A DNA stretch of 64,000 nt from Miniphocaeibacter halophilus (GCF_016458825.1 NZ_CP066744.1:2229868-2293867); one strand, 5' to 3'. Positions 47,180-55,411 are shown, numbered from the stretch's first letter. A program made the numbers and translations. Notes: generated by a model from the letters alone, not told the origin.

Positions 47180-48112
47180 TTAAATATTCTTTACAAAATC
47201 TAAAATCACCTCTGTAATTAAAGCAATATTTTCTTTCATAAAAACTCTATCTCTTGAATTATGAATTCCATTTAAATAATAACCTATAAGCGGAGCCTTC
47301 TTTAAGGCAGCAACAGCAAGACTATTATCATAAATCAATTGGTCAGATGGATAAATATACCTGTAAGCCGGTCCTATTACATATTTTTTACCGTATATAT
47401 TGTCCTTCATTATTTTTTCTACTGAATTTGTTAAAACATTATTAAGTATGGAATTTCTAAATTCTTTTTGTCCAATAAAAAATATATTATTTCCATTAGC
47501 TACACAGTCAAAATTAATTAGCGGCTTATTTCTTATATTTCTCCTATATTTCTTTTGAAATTTACTTGAACCAATTAAGCCTACTTCCTCTTGATCAAAA
47601 AATACAAAACATACCTTATTTTTATGAGTATCCTCTAAATTTTCCATAATATTAATTAAAGTAGCAAGACCGGAAGTGTTGTCATTAACGGTGTTTTTGT
47701 TTGAAACACCAATTTGAGTATAAAGAAATGTCAGTAGAACAATTAAAACCAAAAATATATTTGGAATATTGTAATAAAAAATATTTTTAAAAATCAAATC
47801 TATTAAAATTGCAGGTAATAAGATAATAAAAAGTACATAAAGTTGGCCTATAATAAATCCTAACCAATTCATTCCCATAAACATAGGTACAAAGTAATTT
47901 ACTTGAGTATCATAATGAGCAGTTAAAAAAACTTCTGCATTATTAATATCCCCTACTATTAAATTTCTACCCTTAGAACTGTATTTATCAATCTTAAAAT
48001 CATAATTCATTTCTTTAATAACCGGTTTAAGCCAATTAATAAATTTCGTCTTATCTTCATAATTTTTTCTAACTTGATATTTATCTATTAGTTCTTTGAT
48101 TTTTTCCGACAT
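47180..48112 (-). CDS. M28-type zinc peptidase with inserted membrane helices
   Basis: 310 residues. M28 metal ligands: His in LTAHYDTQ (about 65), Asp in VNDNTSGLA, catalytic Glu pair in FFDQEEVGLIGS, Asp in NFDCVANG, and a C-terminal His in YLNGIHNSRD. Between the first and second ligands two or three hydrophobic helices (about 77-140) are inserted, so the enzyme is probably membrane-anchored. The substrate is unknown. GGGAG precedes the ATG. Confidence 0.8.
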   Translation of the reverse strand: MSEKIKELIDKYQVRKNYEDKTKFINWLKPVIKEMNYDFKIDKYSSKGRNLIVGDINNAEVFLTAHYDTQVNYFVPMFMGMNWLGFIIGQLYVLFIILLPAILIDLIFKNIFYYNIPNIFLVLIVLLTFLYTQIGVSNKNTVNDNTSGLATLINIMENLEDTHKNKVCFVFFDQEEVGLIGSSKFQKKYRRNIRNKPLINFDCVANGNNIFFIGQKEFRNSILNNVLTNSVEKIMKDNIYGKKYVIGPAYRYIYPSDQLIYDNSLAVAALKKAPLIGYYLNGIHNSRDRVFMKENIALITEVILDFVKNI

Positions 48113-48146
48113 TCTTTCTCCCTAATATTTACTACACTAAATTATT

Positions 48147-48668
48147 CTAACCAATCAAATTTTTTACTGCATCAATAACTTCTTCAGAATCTACTTTATA
48201 TATATTATTTTCATTTGAACTAAATTCTTTAGAAATTATTCTACTATTACTATCATAATCAAAAGAAACTGTAGTTATTTCGTTTACAGGTACAATATGC
48301 CTATAGTCATCAATTTCCTTTTCTTTACCAGTATTATGTTCAAAACAGTATGAATCCACAACCTTAAGAATTTTAAAATTATTGTTTTCTGGCATATTAG
48401 GTACTATTAAAATATCTCCTTCTTTAAAATCGGTCATTATTAATAGCTGGGAAAAGATGTCATTAATTGTTTTAGGGGCCGTTTCATCTAATGGCCAATT
48501 ATCCTTCCATGCCTGTACAAATTTAAACTTCCCGTAAAAAACTGCCATTGGCTTTTTACCTGGAAACATAGCTCCCCAACCTTGACGTAATCTACCGTTT
48601 TCTATTTCCTTTAACAAGTAGTCTCTATCGTTAATGTAACCTATCTTGAAAACATATATATTATTCAT
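48147..48668 (-). CDS. Uncharacterised protein with RQGWG motif
   Basis: 173 residues from the ATG at 48668, where GGAG is well placed (a start six codons earlier lies on the ribosome binding site). A soluble protein with no signal peptide. Motifs IENGRLRQGWGAMF (about 22-35), FKEGDILIVPNMPENN and DYRHIVPVNEI are the parts most likely conserved. The I-x-x-G-x-LRQGWG element also occurs in N-terminal EVE/PUA-like and Mrr-linked domains, so nucleic-acid or modified-base binding is possible but not shown. Followed by the M28 peptidase gene 34 bases on. Confidence 0.55.
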   Translation of the reverse strand: MNNIYVFKIGYINDRDYLLKEIENGRLRQGWGAMFPGKKPMAVFYGKFKFVQAWKDNWPLDETAPKTINDIFSQLLIMTDFKEGDILIVPNMPENNNFKILKVVDSYCFEHNTGKEKEIDDYRHIVPVNEITTVSFDYDSNSRIISKEFSSNENNIYKVDSEEVIDAVKNLIG

Positions 48669-48913
48669 TTTTAATTCTCCAATCATTCTACTTTATATTA
48701 AAAATTCTTAATTTTTACAAGTTGATAATATGACTCTACTAATACATAAATCATAACTTATTATCAGAAATAAGCAAAGTGCAAAAATCAATATTTATAA
48801 TAAATATTATAAGCAACATTACTAAGAATATTATTATAGTGAAAAATATAAGAAAACATAATATTAATGTATAATTAAAGATAGGAAATTAAAAATAGTC
48901 CACAGGAGGATGT

Positions 48914-49084
48914 ATGGAAAAATTACTATTAAAAGATGTTCATAACAGATATTTATTTATTGATAAAAATGAATTCGACCTGGTTTGTTCCTTATTAAAA
49001 GGTGAGGCAATATTATTTTATGATGATATTTTAAAAGAATTTGATAAAAACGAAAACTATCTATCTGATTTAATTTATACCTAA
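48914..49084 (+). CDS. Small ORF, 56 residues
   Basis: A frame starting MEKLLLKDVHNRYLFID and ending DLIYT, with a perfect AGGAGG five bases before the ATG and a TATAAT-like box about 40 bases upstream. Charged, without a signal or membrane helix. Codon use is normal for the window. No family recognised. It stands alone between two minus-strand genes. Could be a small regulatory protein or a decayed gene; the good ribosome binding site is the main support. Confidence 0.5.
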   Translation: MEKLLLKDVHNRYLFIDKNEFDLVCSLLKGEAILFYDDILKEFDKNENYLSDLIYT

Positions 49085-49175
49085 TAGGTAGTATCTATGT
49101 GAAATAGAATTCAACGATTCAAAAATTTTCTTTAATTAAGGACCAGTGTTATTTATTCATAATCTATTTAAGATA

Positions 49176-49211
49176 TTAAAAGCCCTAAAGTTCTTTACGA
49201 ATTTAGGGCTT
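49176..49211 (-). terminator. Intrinsic terminator of the lspA/membrane protein pair
   Basis: AGCCCTAAA / TTTAGGGCT stem with U residues on the minus strand, just after the stop at 49218. Confidence 0.75.
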
Positions 49212-49217
49212 AACTTA

Positions 49218-49646
49218 TTAGTTTATTTTCTTTAAATTATAAAAATATATTACTGTTGTAATTAAAGCAAAAAGTATAAGTGTATGTAAAATTATATGGT
49301 ATAAGTCCGGTATATATTTAGATGAACTTTCAAATACTTTTATTGTATTTGAAAAAAATCTTATTTTACCTTCTCCCCCACCAACTATTGTATATAATTC
49401 ATGACTTAAAAATTGAGTAATAAACCAAATAGATAATACTGTTATCAATACTTTTATACCTTTTATAGTGTTCAATATAAAAAACAAAAAACTTAATAAG
49501 TATATAATAAAGAATATTCCATCTTCTCTCCAAGCTCGAGAAACCAATTCTTTTTCTCCTATTTTTAATCCTATCATATCTAAACTAAACCATAATAACA
49601 GCAATAAGTTAAAAATAATGATATGTTTTTTATTAAATTTTTTCAA
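49218..49646 (-). CDS. Four-helix membrane protein, unknown function
   Basis: 142 residues, TTG start overlapping the lspA stop, with GGGAG seven bases ahead. Four hydrophobic helices (about 8-24, 42-60, 63-82 and 115-137). Basic N-terminus KKFNKKH. A VGGGEGKIRFF loop lies before the last helix. No family recognised. The overlap with lspA suggests co-expression. Confidence 0.55.
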   Translation of the reverse strand: MKKFNKKHIIIFNLLLLLWFSLDMIGLKIGEKELVSRAWREDGIFFIIYLLSFLFFILNTIKGIKVLITVLSIWFITQFLSHELYTIVGGGEGKIRFFSNTIKVFESSSKYIPDLYHIILHTLILFALITTVIYFYNLKKIN

Positions 49647-50208
49647 ATCAAATCTCCCATAATATTAAAATTATATATGTTAATAATTCTTTTTATTTTT
49701 ATCTTTTTATTTCTCAACCAATTTGAAAACCCAGTTTCCCTTCTACTATTTTTGTCCATTGAATAATATGCTTTCATATAGCCTATTATTAAAAGTATTG
49801 CCCCAATACTAATATATAAATCTTTAAAATCGAATATAAACCAATTATGTAGGTAGAAAAAATCCCAACTTCCACCCCAAAAATAGTATCAAATGCTGCT
49901 CCAATACTACCTGCTAAAATAAAAATAAGTGAAATCTTAATAATCTTACTATTCATTATGTGAAATAAATATTTATATAGAACAATTATTACAATAAATA
50001 CCAATATTAAGATTGTTATTTGAAGTGCTATTGATGCTTTATAATCCATTAAATTAAATAAATAAGACCCATGTGTATTTTGTTTTGGTAAAAAACTCAA
50101 TGTTTTAGGAATTATAATAAAACTACTATTTAAATAAAATTTAGTAACTAATATTTTAGATAATTGATCCATTAAAATTAAAATAAATATACTTACAATT
50201 GTCATCAC
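49643..50208 (-). pseudogene. lspA: Signal peptidase II (lspA), frameshifted
   Basis: N-terminal part in one frame (MDQLSKILVTKFYL, membrane helices, then ILAGSIGAAFDTIF). At the A5 run (T5 on the coding strand) at 49879-49883 the frame breaks, and the correct continuation is in another frame: WGGSWDFFYLHNWF, FDFKDLYISIGAILLIIGY and a basic tail. One added base gives 188 residues ending at TGA 49643-49645. The two catalytic Asp of LspA would be in AAFDT and FKDLYI. LspA cleaves the signal of prolipoproteins, of which this window has three. Either decayed, an extra divergent copy, or a sequencing error. Confidence 0.7.
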
Positions 50209-50273
50209 TCTTTATTCTCCCTAATTTTTTTAATGAAAACAACAACCTATTCCTATAATAACAGAGTTTAGCT

Positions 50274-50864
50274 TTATCTAATGATTATTTTAACTGGAGT
50301 ACAGTTTCCTCCATTACAATCACTTTCAGATACGCTACATGCCGCCACAGCTAATTGAACATCCATTTCAGCTCTTAAAATTATTTTTTCTCCCGGTTTC
50401 GATAAAGGTTTTTCTACAGATATGCTACCGTCTGATAATATTTTGGTATACATAAAAATATTGAATGGCCTAATTTCTTCTTTCTTTATACTAAATAATT
50501 CAATAAGATAATTATTTATATTTTCAAGACAGTTTGAATGATCTTTTTCGTTACCATAAAAGAAATCGTACATTTCCGGTCTACAGCAAGGATGTAACAA
50601 GTCATGCTCTTTAACATCATCTTCGATAATAGTAAACATTTTATTATAGTGATTTGTATATATAACATCCCCAACAGAAACTTTCAAACTCTCATTACAG
50701 TCTATAGTAACCCCTGCAGATAAATACTCTTCAGCAGATTCCTGATTGAATGCGAAAAAATCAACTACCTGCTCACCGAATAAATCTACAATTTCAATTA
50801 ATTCTCCTTTATTAACCTTAAGACTTATTCCACTTTTAGCTTCTACAATACATTCTATACTAAT
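50274..50864 (-). CDS. DUF1989-type (urea carboxylase-associated) protein
   Basis: About 197 residues if translation starts at ATT 50862-50864, nine bases after GGAGG; the first standard start is a TTG at 50687, which would drop some 59 conserved residues. The whole frame from the in-frame TAG at 50871-50873 is coding: VDFFAFNQESAEEYLSAG, SLKVSVGDVIYTNH, DLLHPCCRPEMYDFF, IRPFNIFMY and ACSVSESDCNGGNCTP are typical of DUF1989 (PF09347), found in proteins linked to urea-amidolyase or aminomethyltransferases. Cys pairs may bind a metal. Function unproven; the start is unusual. Confidence 0.7.
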   Translation of the reverse strand: MSIECIVEAKSGISLKVNKGELIEIVDLFGEQVVDFFAFNQESAEEYLSAGVTIDCNESLKVSVGDVIYTNHYNKMFTIIEDDVKEHDLLHPCCRPEMYDFFYGNEKDHSNCLENINNYLIELFSIKKEEIRPFNIFMYTKILSDGSISVEKPLSKPGEKIILRAEMDVQLAVAACSVSESDCNGGNCTPVKIIIR

Positions 50865-50973
50865 TCTAATCTACCTCCAGATATTTAAAATCTTATATAT
50901 ATATTAACACGATAATATTCCTTATCAGAAAATATAGCATACAGAAATATAAAATCCGATAATAAAGCCAGAG

Positions 50974-51055
50974 CAAAATTTCTGCCCTAGTTAAAGTCTA
51001 ACTATTGAGGATTAATACAATTAATCTATCTTTTTCTTACAAATAAAATATTAAC
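50974..51055. repeat. 82-bp direct repeat, copy A
   Basis: Identical at 77 of 82 positions to copy B at 51727-51808, in the same orientation. Contains ATTAATACAATTAAT-like short inverted repeats and a T-rich segment. Non-coding; flanks the gene at 51079-51516. Confidence 0.8.
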
Positions 51056-51078
51056 AGAGTAATAGCATTTAATCTTAA

Positions 51079-51516
51079 TTAATCAAACTCATTGCTAAAA
51101 TATTTTTTTAAAATACTCTTAAACTTTTCATTCTGAATATGGTAAATTCCTATAGCTTCATATTGATATTCATGTTCACCACTTTCATTTGTAAATATTA
51201 ATAATTTTAATCCATCATAAATATCAATACTTATAACAACATCTTCATTGAATTTCATTTCATATGTACTTCCTGCTTTATACATGTTTCCACCAGACAA
51301 TTTTTTATAAGGAGTAGATTGTAACGATTTAATAATTTCATTTACGTCTTCCGAATCCTCTATTAGTGTTTTTTCTCCTGTCATTATATTTTTAACTTCT
51401 ATAATTTTTGTATCCAAATTATAATTTCCCATATATTTTTTTTCATTAATATATAGAGCATACATTAAGTATATTAACAAAATGAATATAAGACCAAAAA
51501 CAATTTTTCTTTTCAT
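51079..51516 (-). CDS. Membrane-anchored protein, unknown function
   Basis: 145 residues. One N-terminal helix (about 4-22) with a basic start, the rest extracytoplasmic: KIIEVKNIMTGEKTLIED, YEMKFNEDVVISIDIYDGLKLLIF and a C-terminal amphipathic helix. Resembles small DUF-type proteins with a beta-sheet such as DUF5301, but I cannot assign it. GAGGAGG precedes the ATG. The gene is bracketed by an 82-bp direct repeat, which suggests a transposable or duplicated unit. Confidence 0.5.
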   Translation of the reverse strand: MKRKIVFGLIFILLIYLMYALYINEKKYMGNYNLDTKIIEVKNIMTGEKTLIEDSEDVNEIIKSLQSTPYKKLSGGNMYKAGSTYEMKFNEDVVISIDIYDGLKLLIFTNESGEHEYQYEAIGIYHIQNEKFKSILKKYFSNEFD

Positions 51517-51822
51517 TTTTACCTCCTCAATAATTAGTTATTAGAATATCCATTATATTATAAGTCTCAAAGAACATGAATAAAATAATTAAACTTAATT
51601 CATAGTGAATTAATAATACAACACAATTGTACTTATCTGTTCCTCTGTAGTTTAATTTCTCCTCATATTCTTATATCAGAAAATATGTAGTATAGAGGAG
51701 AATGAAATTTAATGAAGAAAACACATCAAAATTTCTGTTCTAGTTAAGGTCTAACTATTGAGTATTTATACAATTAATCTATCTTTTTCTTACAAATAAA
51801 ATATTAACTATTTTTATATTTG
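51517..51822. other. 306-bp non-coding gap
   Basis: Holds repeat copy B and a TTTCTCCTC/GAGGAGAA inverted repeat near 51657-51702. No gene is supported. Confidence 0.4.
51727..51808. repeat. 82-bp direct repeat, copy B
   Basis: Second copy of the repeat at 50974-51055, 5 mismatches and no gap, 15 bases before the MATE stop codon. Could be a 3' regulatory element or the end of a mobile unit. Confidence 0.8.
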
Positions 51823-53133
51823 CTAGATTTTTATTTGTTTCCATTTACCTTTTTTAAACCTTATTAAAAGTATAATTCCTCTAACTACCAAATCTAAGGC
51901 ATAGGCATACCATACACCACGCAATCCATACTTAAGAGGAACAGCTAATAGATAACCTATAGCTAAACGTATACCCCAAATCCCTACAATAGTTGAATAC
52001 ATTGGAAATTTCGTATCACCTGCACCTTGAAGTGCATTTGTAATAATCTGAACTAGGGCTGAAAAAGGTTGAAAAAATGCTATTATATGTAATACATCTA
52101 CTACCAATAACTTAACTCTTTTAGTTTCTGTAAAAATAGAAGCTAATGGCTCTGCAAAAACATAAAATATAATACCTATTATTACCATAAAAATAGCCGC
52201 AAGAGAATATCCAGTATATGTATATCTTTCAGCTGCTTTCGTTCTTCCTTCCCCCATAGATATACCTACTAATGCCGATATGGCTAAACCAAAACCCATA
52301 GCCGGTATATAGGAATAACTTTCAATAGTTCCGGCTATGTTATGAGCAACATATTCGGAAATTCCTATTGAGAGTATCATGCTATAATAAATTAACTGAC
52401 CTATTCTCATAATTAATTTATCTAGGCCTGCTGGAATACTTATCTTTAAAATACCTTTTAGCATACCTTTATCTATTAAAAAATCTGCTTTGGAAAGCTT
52501 AATATACTTATCATGATTGAGTATTCTACAAAGCAGTAATACGGTACTAATAGCTCTAGAAATTGTAGTAGCTAAGCCTAAACCTAATACTCCAAGTCCA
52601 AGTTTAATGAAAATTGCATTTAATGTAATATTTAAAATATTTGACAATCCTATAACATACATTGGAGTCTTTGTATCTTTTATAGCTCTTGAGGAACTAC
52701 TTAAAATTAATTGCAAACATAAAAATACAGAAGGTACTGCAACAGAAAAATAATATGGCACCACATAATTAATAATGGTATTTTTTGCTCCTGATATTAA
52801 AAGAATTTGTTTGTAAAAAATCAAACATATCAGTCCTATAAATATACCTAAACTTAAGCCTATTACAATTGAATGTGCAATAGCTTTCTTTGTCCTTGTA
52901 AAATCCTTTTTTCCATAATTTCTAGAAACCACAGCCATCGATCCTATACTAACGGCTGTGAAAAATGAAATAAATATATTCATTATAACATTGGTAATAC
53001 TTATACCCGCTATAGCATTATCACTTAATTTACCTGCAAAAAATGTATCCGTAGTTCCTAATAAGGTTTGAAGTATATTCTCTATAATAATTGGAAAAGA
53101 CAATATGAATATATCTTTAATATCCTTCTTCAT
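51823..53133 (-). CDS. MATE family efflux transporter
   Basis: 436 residues from ATG at 53133, which has AAGGAT at good distance; the ATG five codons upstream has no site. Twelve helices. Motifs GTTDTFFAGKLSDNAIAGI, AVVSRNYGKKDF and LQGAGDTKFPM are typical of the DinF/NorM-related bacterial MATE group, which exports organic cations with Na+ or H+. It sits 17 bases after a CsoR-type repressor gene and is probably controlled by it. Confidence 0.9.
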   Translation of the reverse strand: MKKDIKDIFILSFPIIIENILQTLLGTTDTFFAGKLSDNAIAGISITNVIMNIFISFFTAVSIGSMAVVSRNYGKKDFTRTKKAIAHSIVIGLSLGIFIGLICLIFYKQILLISGAKNTIINYVVPYYFSVAVPSVFLCLQLILSSSSRAIKDTKTPMYVIGLSNILNITLNAIFIKLGLGVLGLGLATTISRAISTVLLLCRILNHDKYIKLSKADFLIDKGMLKGILKISIPAGLDKLIMRIGQLIYYSMILSIGISEYVAHNIAGTIESYSYIPAMGFGLAISALVGISMGEGRTKAAERYTYTGYSLAAIFMVIIGIIFYVFAEPLASIFTETKRVKLLVVDVLHIIAFFQPFSALVQIITNALQGAGDTKFPMYSTIVGIWGIRLAIGYLLAVPLKYGLRGVWYAYALDLVVRGIILLIRFKKGKWKQIKI

Positions 53134-53150
53134 AATATTATCCTTCATAA

Positions 53151-53423
53151 TTAAATAAATTTATCTATAGCTTCTTTTAAATTTTCTATAGTCTCTTCGT
53201 CATTTTCTCTTACTGCATCTACTATACAATGATCTATATGATCCTTTAAAATTATTTTACCAGTATTATTTAGCGCTGAAATAACTGCTGATAGCTGAAT
53301 TAAAACATTGCTACAATCCTCATTATTTATTATCATTTTCTTGACTGATTCTAAATGTCCTCCAGCTCTAGACAATCTGTTTATTATTGCTTTTTTAGAT
53401 ATTTCATCATGTTTATATTTCAA
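53151..53423 (-). CDS. CsoR/DUF156-type metal-sensing repressor
   Basis: About 90 residues from TTG at 53423 with GGGAG six bases ahead (an ATG nine codons upstream at 53450 lies within the G-rich operator). All-helical DUF156 fold: INRLSRAGGHLESVKKMI, NEDCSNVLIQLSAVISAL and KDHIDHCIVDAV. The Cys...HxxxC set is the Cu(I) site of CsoR. Binding of Cu(I) would release DNA and allow transcription. Normally it governs copA/copZ; here the partner is a MATE exporter. Confidence 0.85.
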   Translation of the reverse strand: MKYKHDEISKKAIINRLSRAGGHLESVKKMIINNEDCSNVLIQLSAVISALNNTGKIILKDHIDHCIVDAVRENDEETIENLKEAIDKFI

Positions 53424-53439
53424 ATTAATCTCCCTTCCA

Positions 53440-53458
53440 TATCCCCCCATATAGGATA
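53440..53458 (-). promoter_or_regulatory. Possible CsoR-type operator
   Basis: TATCC...GGATA inverted repeat around a C/G tract (TATCCCCCC then ATATAGGATA on the plus strand), the A/T-flanked G-tract arrangement of CsoR/RcnR sites, directly upstream of the regulator gene. Confidence 0.5.
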
Positions 53459-53633
53459 CGGAAATATGCTATCAAAACAATATTTGTTTGTCAATTTAAA
53501 ATAGCTTACTATTCCCAATAGAAATCTTTTTAAACTGTTCCAATTTAAAAATAATATTTAGATTTCTTCTATTTTTTTCGGTTCATAATTATTTTATTTT
53601 ATTTTTAATATGGATATATAAACCAAGGCATCA

Positions 53634-53850
53634 TTAATAAAAATAGTAGCTTATAGCATCATAAAAAAGACCATAGAAAGAAATTAAAGAATTTTAAGAC
53701 TGAATCCATACTCTAAAGATGAAATAAAGGAATTTATGTATCAATTTAACGATTTTGAAAATCTTATAGATTAAAATAAAAAAAACTACTCAGTATATTT
53801 GTATATCAAGTAGATTTATTAATAGTATTATTAAATAAATAAAAAACCAA
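53634..53850 (+). repeat. 217-bp direct repeat, copy 1
   Basis: About 96% identical to 56317-56532 in the same orientation. Contains a short coding-like frame ending NPYSKDEIKEFMYQFND and a stop, then an A-run and a CTACT...AGTAG hairpin. May be the decayed 3' end of an insertion element with its terminator. Confidence 0.85.
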
Positions 53851-53949
53851 GCTTTTAGGCAAAATTCGGATATTGTGTTGTCGGGTAAAACGCAATAAAT
53901 TCTATACCCTATTATCTTTTCATCAAGTTTTCTTAGATAATACAATAAA

Positions 53950-53973
53950 GTTCAACTCCCACCATCTCCACCA
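53950..53973 (+). other. Detached tmRNA (ssrA) 3'-end, possible attachment site
   Basis: The 24 bases match the 3' end of tmRNA: T-loop TTCAACTCCC, then the acceptor strand CATCTCC and ACCA. The upstream T-arm half, needed for a GTGGG...CCCAC stem, is replaced by unrelated AT sequence, so identity begins at the T-loop, the usual crossover site for tyrosine integrases that use ssrA. No intact ssrA lies in the window. Confidence 0.65.
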
Positions 53974-53983
53974 TACATATGTA

Positions 53984-54024
53984 AAACTATTAATTATAAT
54001 ACTAAGTCTTATAATTAATAGTTT
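53984..54024. repeat. 16-bp perfect inverted repeat after the tmRNA fragment
   Basis: AAACTATTAATTATAA and its exact inverse around 9 bases, 10 bases after the tmRNA 3' end. Possibly the original ssrA terminator, though the U run is weak. Confidence 0.6.
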
Positions 54025-54041
54025 CTATACAGTAAACTAAG

Positions 54042-54075
54042 AAAAAAGACACAGTTTTTTTATATTCTGTGTCTT
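54042..54075 (-). terminator. Hairpin with U tail on minus strand
   Basis: AAGACACAG / CTGTGTCTT stem followed by U residues on the minus strand; could end a transcript from the lipoprotein gene. Confidence 0.55.
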
Positions 54076-54360
54076 GATTTTCTTTAATATATAACTTCGA
54101 TTAATTCTTTTTTAATCACATTAATAAACTTTCACTATCAATTTCTGTAAATTATAAAGAAATCTGAATAAATTTTAATATTATTATGTTCTCCTAAAAG
54201 CGTAACATGTTATATTATTAAATAATACAAGGTAGATAATTAAATCCTCTTTTTTATTGCCTAACTTTACTTCTCATTTCTCCATTCTACCCCGTGTTTG
54301 GCTATTTCAATCCATTCTCTTCTAAATCGCCGCATAAAGCAATATTTTTAGAAAAGGGTA

Positions 54361-54861
54361 CTATGGTATATCATTATACAAATCAGCAGCCTCTCCTTGC
54401 AATTCAACAAACCCATGATAATATTTATTAATTTCATCAAATTTTATTAGTCCTTCATCTAACATTCTGCTTGTTTCATTTATGTATGTTAATAATTGAT
54501 CATTCGCTTCGATATATTTTTCATGAACGCTTTTATATTTTTCTGGTACTTCTATATTTTCAAATGTATTAATAGTATCTTTAACTTCAGCTAATACTTC
54601 TCTATGTCCTTGTTCCCATTCTTCAGTATACTTCCCTTCTGGAATACTATCTTCTGAATCTAATAATAATTCCACCTTTTCTAGCAATGTTTCATTATAA
54701 GTTGAAAATGCTTTTTCATAATTAGTTTCTTTTTCAACTTCTACACTTTCTGTTATTTCTATTGTCTCCCTTGTTTCCTTGCTTGTTTCCTTGCTTGAAT
54801 TATTACTACATGCTGTCACTATCAACATTAAAGCTATTAATAGAGTACCTATTTTTTTCAT
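54361..54861 (-). CDS. Small lipoprotein, unknown function
   Basis: 166 residues. Signal with lipobox VTAC (Cys near 18), a Ser/Thr/Glu-rich linker, then a helical domain of about 120 residues with two or three long amphipathic helices (EEWEQGHREVLAEVKDTI and EKYIEANDQLLTYIN). Similar in layout to the other small lipoproteins of the window, but not homologous by eye. AAGGAGG precedes the ATG. Inside the interval bounded by the 217-bp repeats. Confidence 0.6.
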   Translation of the reverse strand: MKKIGTLLIALMLIVTACSNNSSKETSKETRETIEITESVEVEKETNYEKAFSTYNETLLEKVELLLDSEDSIPEGKYTEEWEQGHREVLAEVKDTINTFENIEVPEKYKSVHEKYIEANDQLLTYINETSRMLDEGLIKFDEINKYYHGFVELQGEAADLYNDIP

Positions 54862-55411
54862 TACTTCCTCCTTATATATGTTTTATATATTATACCCTTC
54901 TTGTGTAATTTTATTAATGTAATATCAAATTATACACAATAATTTATATTTAAAATAATATATTTACATAAAAAAGGGACAGATTTTTCTCTGCCTTATC
55001 TTCCTCTATTTCTATTGTTCACTTCCCTCTCCACATACGTCTATTTAAGCCGTTCAGTTTAAAAACCATCATATAAAGCGATATTATTGAATATTATTGT
55101 AAGAGTACTAAAACTATAGCTTGATTTAAGTTTACAACTTAATTTCAACAAAATAAGTTGTAAAAATAATTTTGTAAATTTTATCGGCTAAATAAGTTAT
55201 TAAAAAAACCAGAATTGAATTTCAATTTTCTAATCTGGAAAAGCCAAATTTTTATGGAACACTATAATTAACCACTTCTTTTTGAAAGCGTCTATTCGTA
55301 TTCTCTTCTGATATAGTTCATATTTAAAAATTTAATCACTAACAATATTATAGATTTAATAAAATACATATTGAAATAAAAAGCCATAGATTTTCATCTT
55401 ACATATTACTA
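54862..55411. other. 550-bp region without a supported gene
   Basis: AT-rich, with short frames lacking ribosome binding sites. A piece near 55020-55085 resembles the segment at 54270-54345 on the minus strand in its last bases, so both may be remnants of one decayed element. Confidence 0.35.

Larger units (their letters stand above)
53851..54360. other. Non-coding gap with tmRNA scar and inverted repeats
   Basis: From repeat copy 1 to the lipoprotein gene. It holds the ssrA 3' fragment, two hairpins (53984-54024 and 54042-54075) and a few short frames without ribosome binding sites. No supported gene. Confidence 0.5.

Noticed and set aside
53634-53850. Repeat as an intact insertion sequence
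   Set aside because: Only a short tail of coding-like sequence with an internal stop; no transposase domain or terminal inverted repeats.
54270-54345. Short minus-strand frame of 22 codons starting MRRFRREWIEI, with a similar-looking piece near 55020-55085
   Set aside because: Could be a transposon remnant, but the two pieces share only a few bases and no family is recognised.
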